DNA of 64,000 nucleotides from Cryptomeria japonica (Eukaryota > Streptophyta > Pinopsida > Cupressales > Cupressaceae). This document shows positions 59,017-64,000 of this stretch, one piece after another. Positions within the stretch are counted from its first letter, which is position 1, and each line of letters begins with the position of its first letter. The notes under the pieces were generated by a model. The model saw nothing but the letters and a program-made list of their open reading frames with translations. It was not told the origin of the DNA and made no database searches. The stretch lies in NCBI RefSeq assembly GCF_030272615.1, contig NC_081410.1, positions 120,036,640 to 120,100,639 on the forward strand, written 5' to 3'. The translations under genes and the position numbers were made by a program.

Positions 59017-59311
59017 GAATACTACAATCTCAATCCTCCACAAGCATCCATAGTGCAAAAAGCTGCTGAGAGCTACACTATTTTGGAACTTGGAGAGGAG
59101 AGGAACAAGGGAGAAGGAGCTAAGGCCATGCTAAGAGGCAGTTGGAGATGCCTCATAATCTTTGTTTCGTTTATTAGATACATTAGCATGCTTTTAGTGT
59201 CTCTCTTGGTATGCCTTTTTAGATTAGTTTTTGATTGACTAACACTAACGGTTTTTGTGTCTTTGGTGTTGTTTATCATTTGCTAACCTTGTGCCATTTA
59301 GGAGGGCATCA
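59017..59311 (+). repeat. Third, forward partial LTR copy (copy 3)
   Basis: Matches 58339-58633 and leads into the element proper through its primer site. Copies 2 and 3 share AAGCT at their joint. The 61- and 68-codon ORFs at 58729-58955 and 59053-59279 are the same palindromic DNA read on both strands. Confidence 0.85.
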
Positions 59312-59313
59312 TT

Positions 59314-59337
59314 TGGTGAACCCGACGTGAATCGAAC
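59314..59337 (+). promoter_or_regulatory. Extended tRNA-Trp primer binding site (24 bp)
   Basis: TGGTGAACCCGACGTG continues as AATCGAAC, so complementarity to tRNA-Trp extends through the T-loop, beyond position 58. Usual plant sites are 10-18 bases. Confidence 0.7.
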
Positions 59338-61973
59338 CACCAAAAACAAATCCTTTTTTTTAAAAACTAACATATTTGCTTGTTGAAAGTGCCACACAGG
59401 TCGCGCTTCGACGCTATTGAACACGTTTTAGCGCTATTATAAAAGTTTCGGCACTTTTGGAATTGTGTTAGCACTTCTGTGATTATTCTGGCGCTATTGG
59501 AACACTTCTAGCGCTTTTGCCTTTCTGTCTCTTCTGTTCTTTAAGCGCTACTGTCTAAATTAGCGCTTCTGTTTAACGCAGACTAGCGCTACTGTGTAAA
59601 ATAGCGCTTCTGTTAAAACACAGACTAGCGCTATTGCGACAGAGTGTCGTCCAAATCGCCTTGTAACCAAAAAATTGAACATCTTAGGCTTGTGGAAGCC
59701 CCCCCTTGGACATAAATTTTACTGACGAATTGTGGTTGTTGCAGGTTAAAAAAACTAACCCCTAAAAATAAAATTTTTTCCTTTGGTGCATTAAAAACTT
59801 GAAACAAAGAAATTTGTCATACTTTCTAGTTAGGATAAATTGTCTTTTGGTGCTTAAAATCAACACACAAATTTTCTTTCTTGCATCAAACCTAAAAATC
59901 ACAATCCACACTTCAATTTTGGGCAAGTAAAAAGAACAAACCACTTGTTTTGATTTTTTTACAAACAAATTTTACTTCAAGCAAAAACGTGTTTTTCATT
60001 AAGTTGACTAGGATTTTCGAATTCTAGATTACAAAACACATTGCCTTTGAAGTTAAAAAGAACACCATGATTGTTGGAACAACATCTCCAAATAGTTAAG
60101 TCACATTGCAATGATGGATTAAAAAGAACAAGTGAATTTGGTGTTTGGCACGCTTGTGCACAAAGGTCAGTCGAGTGGTCCTACCTCTAACACACACTAT
60201 CCTCTCCCTTGGCTCTCGTGGTCCTAGGTGCAAGAGAAAAGTGTTAGTAACACTCACATTTTATCTTTTTAAGAGAGGCCTGCCAAGGGATCGATACTCT
60301 TGGGAACGACCTCGAGCGGTAAATCCTTCGAGCCGCTATAGAAATCAGGTGAGAGCGAAAGCTGTAGCCTTGGGTATAGCTGTTCCTACAGTGTAACTGG
60401 CCGAAAGGACAAATGGGCCCCACCACCAGTTACAAGGCTCTTAAGTGAGTCACTGCAGAATGAACTTATGTCCAAAAACATCGAACATGACTAAACACAT
60501 TTAAGTAGTAGCCCACCTGTTCTATTGATTGAGGATATTTGCGATATAATTTAGTGCAAGAGCATAGATGGTTTTGCTCCCAAGATACTCACCATACATA
60601 TTTCCTTGAGTAGAAACATAGCTTTTTGAAAAGTCACTTGTGGCTTGATAAAAGTGGTGACTCCCCCATCATAGGGATCATCTATTTGTTATGCTCGTGC
60701 AAGACTTAGTATATCACATCCTTACCTGCCACGACGGGATTCATAAGGTATGTAGTACCAAAGTCGAAGAAATATCAAGATGTGGGCTAAATTTATCACA
60801 ACTGGCCATTTGACCTTAGGGATAAAAAGTGTTTGAAGTGTGTTCGTTTTAAAGACCTAGTGCAAATTGAGCCGACTTCAGGCTTTGGAAATACACCTTA
60901 AAATACATCTAAAGGAAGGGTCAAAAACAAGTCCAAGGATTGGGTTAATCTAGACCCATACTCATTTGTGCCTTTTTAGGCAACATTCTTGTGTTTGTGT
61001 GCTTGCTTTATTTTCTTGTCAAAGAAAAATCAGAAAAAATCAATCCCCAAAAACAAAGTATTCATCCAACCAAACATCTGTCAAAACAACCAAAAACATC
61101 AAAAACAAGGTACAAACAACAAAGAGTCAAAATTTTATGACCATTCTTCACATCTTGCGAAAGAAGAAGTGTCATCAAACTATCAACTTGAAAAGAAGAC
61201 CATTAAGCTCAAAGGCTTTGATCAAAAGGAGGAAATTCTTCTATATCAATCGACAAATCTTTGTCTCCCAAAGAGTCTTTCTACATCGCATGCGTCTATA
61301 CCTTCAAGGTAAAACAAACGAATTTGATTCAGAATCATTGAACCACAGAGCTTTTATGTAATATAGAGCTCTAAGTTGTCACAAAAAGCAAGGAGGAAAG
61401 ATTAATCCCAATTTCTTCCCAAACGTCTGCATCACCTACAACACAGCTCGAGAAATACCTCCAACACCTGAAAGGGAAGAGGTAGAGTTTGTCCCATTTG
61501 TGACACAAAGTTTTTATTGAAGTTGAAAACATTTTCATCCATCATCTCACTCATACATCATCACTTCATCATCAATCCATCCCAACTCTCAAAACATTAA
61601 GAGGTTCTTGTCCCAAGTTCTCTTTTAGATATTGCTTGAAATCAAACACATCACATCACTTTTTAGATTGTTTCTACATCTAGGATAAGCTCATCCTAAG
61701 AGACACATCTACGCAGGTTAAAACTAGTTCATGAGTGAATCCTCTCATTACTAGGTAGTTAAATCTGTAACACATCTCAGATTTCTCTACACCTTATCAC
61801 ATCAAATCTTATCAAAACAAGCAAGCAAATTCGAAGAAGGAATTTCGGTTACATCTACCTTAAAAGTGCTAAAGAGATCTACATACCACATAATTCACCA
61901 ACCATCAATTTCTCATTTCAAAACAAACTCATCCTCATCTTCAATCAACTTCAAACAAAAACTTGTAAACAAA
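59338..61973 (+). other. Long leader between primer site and gag
   Basis: About 2.6 kb, as usual in Tat/Ogre elements. 59400-59640 holds the AGCGCT cluster. 60145-60440 is a GC-richer block (GATCGATACTCTTGGGAACG; GGCCGAAAGGACAAATGGGC). 60966-61361 is open for 131 codons but Lys/Ser-rich without a motif. I do not see the extra ORF1 some Ogre elements carry. Confidence 0.5.
59430..59632 (+). repeat. Cluster of AGCGCT palindromes
   Basis: Seven exact AGCGCT at 59430, 59510, 59544, 59562, 59585, 59603 and 59627, plus near forms (GGCGCT 59490, AGCACT 59470). The last five are spaced 18-24 bp and alternate TAGCGCTACTGT and TAGCGCTTCTGT. The surrounding DNA is AT-rich, so the pattern is not compositional. 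Confidence 0.75.
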
Positions 61974-64000
61974 ATGGCTCAAACCCGATCACAGTTGAGA
62001 CAACGAGAAATAGAAAGAGAAGAAGAAGAAGAGGAAAATCTCAATGAATTTCAAGAAGCACTTTGAGGAAATGCAAATGACGAAAACCCAAGTACTCCTA
62101 CTCCTGCAACAATCGAAAGGGCTCAGCATAACCCTCTCTTTAACAGGCTTTTTGACGAAATACTCAGGAGCAATGCGGATGCTCACTTCTTAAGACTCGC
62201 TCAAGAAGGAGCAAAACTCCCCTCTGACTTTGATCTTGCCCAATTAAGACAAGCATCAGAAAGACAAAGTCGCCATGAAGAGGAAAGGCGTAGAGATCCA
62301 ATCAGATATAACATCCCTCGAGGTAACACACCACCTCCTCCTCCAAATGAAATGGAGATGTTGCGGCAACAAGTCAAGAATCTCGCCCAACAGCTTCATA
62401 GTGGTGTCAAGATTAACCAATTCTCACTCAATGACATTTGTCCCTATCCTTTTGATAGGAATATTTATATGCCACCCTTTCCACGCGGGTTTGAAACACC
62501 AAAATTCAAAAAATATAGAGGAAAGGGGGATCCCTGTGATCATGTCCGAGAATTTCATTCCGCTTGTCTTGAAGTGGCATATGAAGACACATACCTAATG
62601 TGCCTTTTTCCCCAAAGCTTGGGAGGAACAACCACATCATGGTTTTCCCGACTACCAGGTGGCATTAGAACATTTGAGGAACTCATCCAGAAGTTCCTAT
62701 CTCATTACTCTTATAACATTGAATGCGACATCACCATGGCTGATCTATGCAATACCAAACAAAAACCAGGTGAATTATTCTCAGTATTCCTGCAAAGATG
62801 GCGCCAAATGTCTAGCAGACGTTCTCTTCAGTTACCTGAACGAGAACTAGTGGAAATTTTTATTTCCAACTTAAACGAAGAAATGGAATTTCACTTGGAT
62901 GTCAAAGACACAGACTCTTTTAACGATATGATCACCAAGGGTTTAAAATGTGAAAGGGCACTCATCAAGAAAGGACTCATCAAAATCTTTAATGAACCAA
63001 AAGATGGTCCTCGCCCGCGCTTCAATAGTGATAAACCAAACTTCTGGAACAAGAATAAGAATATCATCAACGATGGGGTTGTGGATGCTCGAACTATCCA
63101 AAAAGCACAACCTGTGGTTTGGTTTGCAGGACAAAATCCTCCACCTCAGAATAACACAAATGTTCCTTCCAATCAAGGTCGCATCACGTCTCATGATGAA
63201 CCAAGACCTCGTCAGCAAAAACAAAAATGAACATACACTCCCTTAGGGGAACCCATTGAAACAGTGTTGCGACAACTCATTTCTCAAAATTTGGTCACTC
63301 TACCTAAGCTATCAAACTATGAGCCTCAGGTCAAACCGGCATGGTGGAGAGATACTGAACACTGTGAGTTCCATCAAGGAAGAGGACACAAGACAAGTAA
63401 TTGTCACCGATTGAAAGATCTCATTCAGGATCTTATTGATCGAGGAGAAATTGAAATTGAAGGACATGACCCAAAAACAACCAATAATGATCATCTGATG
63501 TTCAAGAATCCACTTCCATCACAAGATCAAAGGGGTCCTTCCACTTCTCGGCAAGGCACTGATACCACTGATTATACGCAGGCTGCGTATAACTACACTG
63601 TAAATCACCTGTATGATGCCAGTGAACAAATTGCAACCATAACCTTCAAAAATCCCACCTCAAATTGCAATGTTGTTACACGTCGTGGCAAGGTCACCAT
63701 AAAGGCAGCTCCACAAGGCACCACCTCCGTCCCAAAGCAGTACAATCTTGTGGAACAATTAGACAAAACCCCTGCACTTATATCCATTTTAGAGCTTTTG
63801 CGTCTATCGCCATCTCATAAAACTATCTTAGATCAAGCCCTCCAAGAAGCGTCAGTCCCCGCAAATATGAATACAGACCAATTTCAATCCATGGTTGGAA
63901 GTCTAAAGTCCTCACCTTGTCTCACTTTTTCCGAAAGTGACAACTCTTCCTTCCAGCAACCTCATAATGCTTCGCTACACATTGAAGGCTTTATCAACCA
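61974..64000 (+). pseudogene. Ty3/Tat-like gag-pro ORF with two stops, runs off the window
   Basis: The frame opens MAQTRSQLRQREIEREEEEE (61974) and stays the same to the window end, apart from TGA at 62064 and 63228, both where CGA (Arg) would fit. The Gag domain spans 62440-62990: FKKYRGKGDPCDHVREFH, GGTTTSWFSRLPGGIRTFEE, KFLSHYSYNIECDITMADLC and FLQRWRQMSS. A knuckle-like CEFHQGRGHKTSNCH lies at 63361-63402, then a Ser/Thr-rich linker. The end, LHIEGFINQ, is where the aspartic protease domain of this lineage should begin. With only two transitions in about 675 codons, this is the best-preserved element in the window. Confidence 0.85.

Noticed and set aside
58729-59279. Pairs of identical 61- and 68-codon ORFs on both strands
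   Set aside because: They are one palindromic LTR segment read twice; no start context, no domain.
59430-59632. CRISPR-like or satellite array
   Set aside because: Only six bases are constant and the sequence between them is partly shared too; a plant genome has no CRISPR.
60966-61361. 131-codon ORF in the Tat leader as an ORF1
   Set aside because: Lys/Ser low complexity, no similarity that I recognise, and a second frame is open across most of it.

Overview
This is a window of nuclear DNA from a seed plant with a large, repeat-packed genome. A conifer or other gymnosperm is my best guess, from the very long introns, the density of decayed LTR retrotransposons and plant L1-type LINEs, and the AT-rich spacers. 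There is nothing prokaryotic: no operons, ribosome binding sites or CRISPR. Apart from one partial host gene, almost everything recognisable is transposable-element DNA, most of it broken by stops and frameshifts.

Layout. 1-5.5 kb: a minus-strand Ty3/gypsy chromovirus (gag, protease, RT, RNase H, integrase, chromodomain) whose 5' LTR is fused to the middle of gag by a deletion. 5.5-10.1 kb: plus-strand gag-like coiled-coil remnants, LTR-like blocks, a second gag fragment behind an initiator-Met-type primer site, and 1.2 kb of degenerate repeat. 10.7-18.9 kb: the only convincing host gene, on the minus strand. Three exons join in phase and resemble the N-terminus of plant ULP1C/ULP1D (OTS) SUMO proteases. 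Intron 1 carries a 2.15-kb hAT-like element with an 8-bp target duplication. The catalytic exons were not found. 21.6-27.8 kb: a complete but dead L1-like LINE with 18-bp target duplications and an RNase H domain. 28.5-36.0 kb: a chromovirus fragment, then an LTR element (716-bp LTRs, TSD gattt) with no readable ORFs and a solo LTR nested in it. 36.4-52.9 kb: a second LINE split in frame by a 14.7-kb Ty3/Tat-like element. That element is bounded by LTRs in inverted orientation and itself carries a 4.1-kb minus-strand insertion holding a 342-bp TRIM. 53.3-57.2 kb: another LTR of the same family as the solo LTR, and unclassified repeats. 57.2-64 kb: the 5' part of a Ty3/Tat-like element running out of the window, with its LTR, a long leader, gag and the start of the protease region.

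The most unusual structures concern aberrant reverse transcription. At 58.3-59.3 kb an LTR with a tRNA-Trp-type primer site is joined to 43 bp that read as the 3' half of a tRNA-Val, including its CCA. This leads directly into an inverted R-U5 copy, so the piece looks like a minus-strand strong-stop cDNA still attached to its primer tRNA and frozen in the genome. At 36.9-51.6 kb an element of what looks like the same lineage has an inverted 3' LTR sitting exactly between its polypurine tract and its target duplication. All calls are by eye; family names rest on motif recognition, not on searches.
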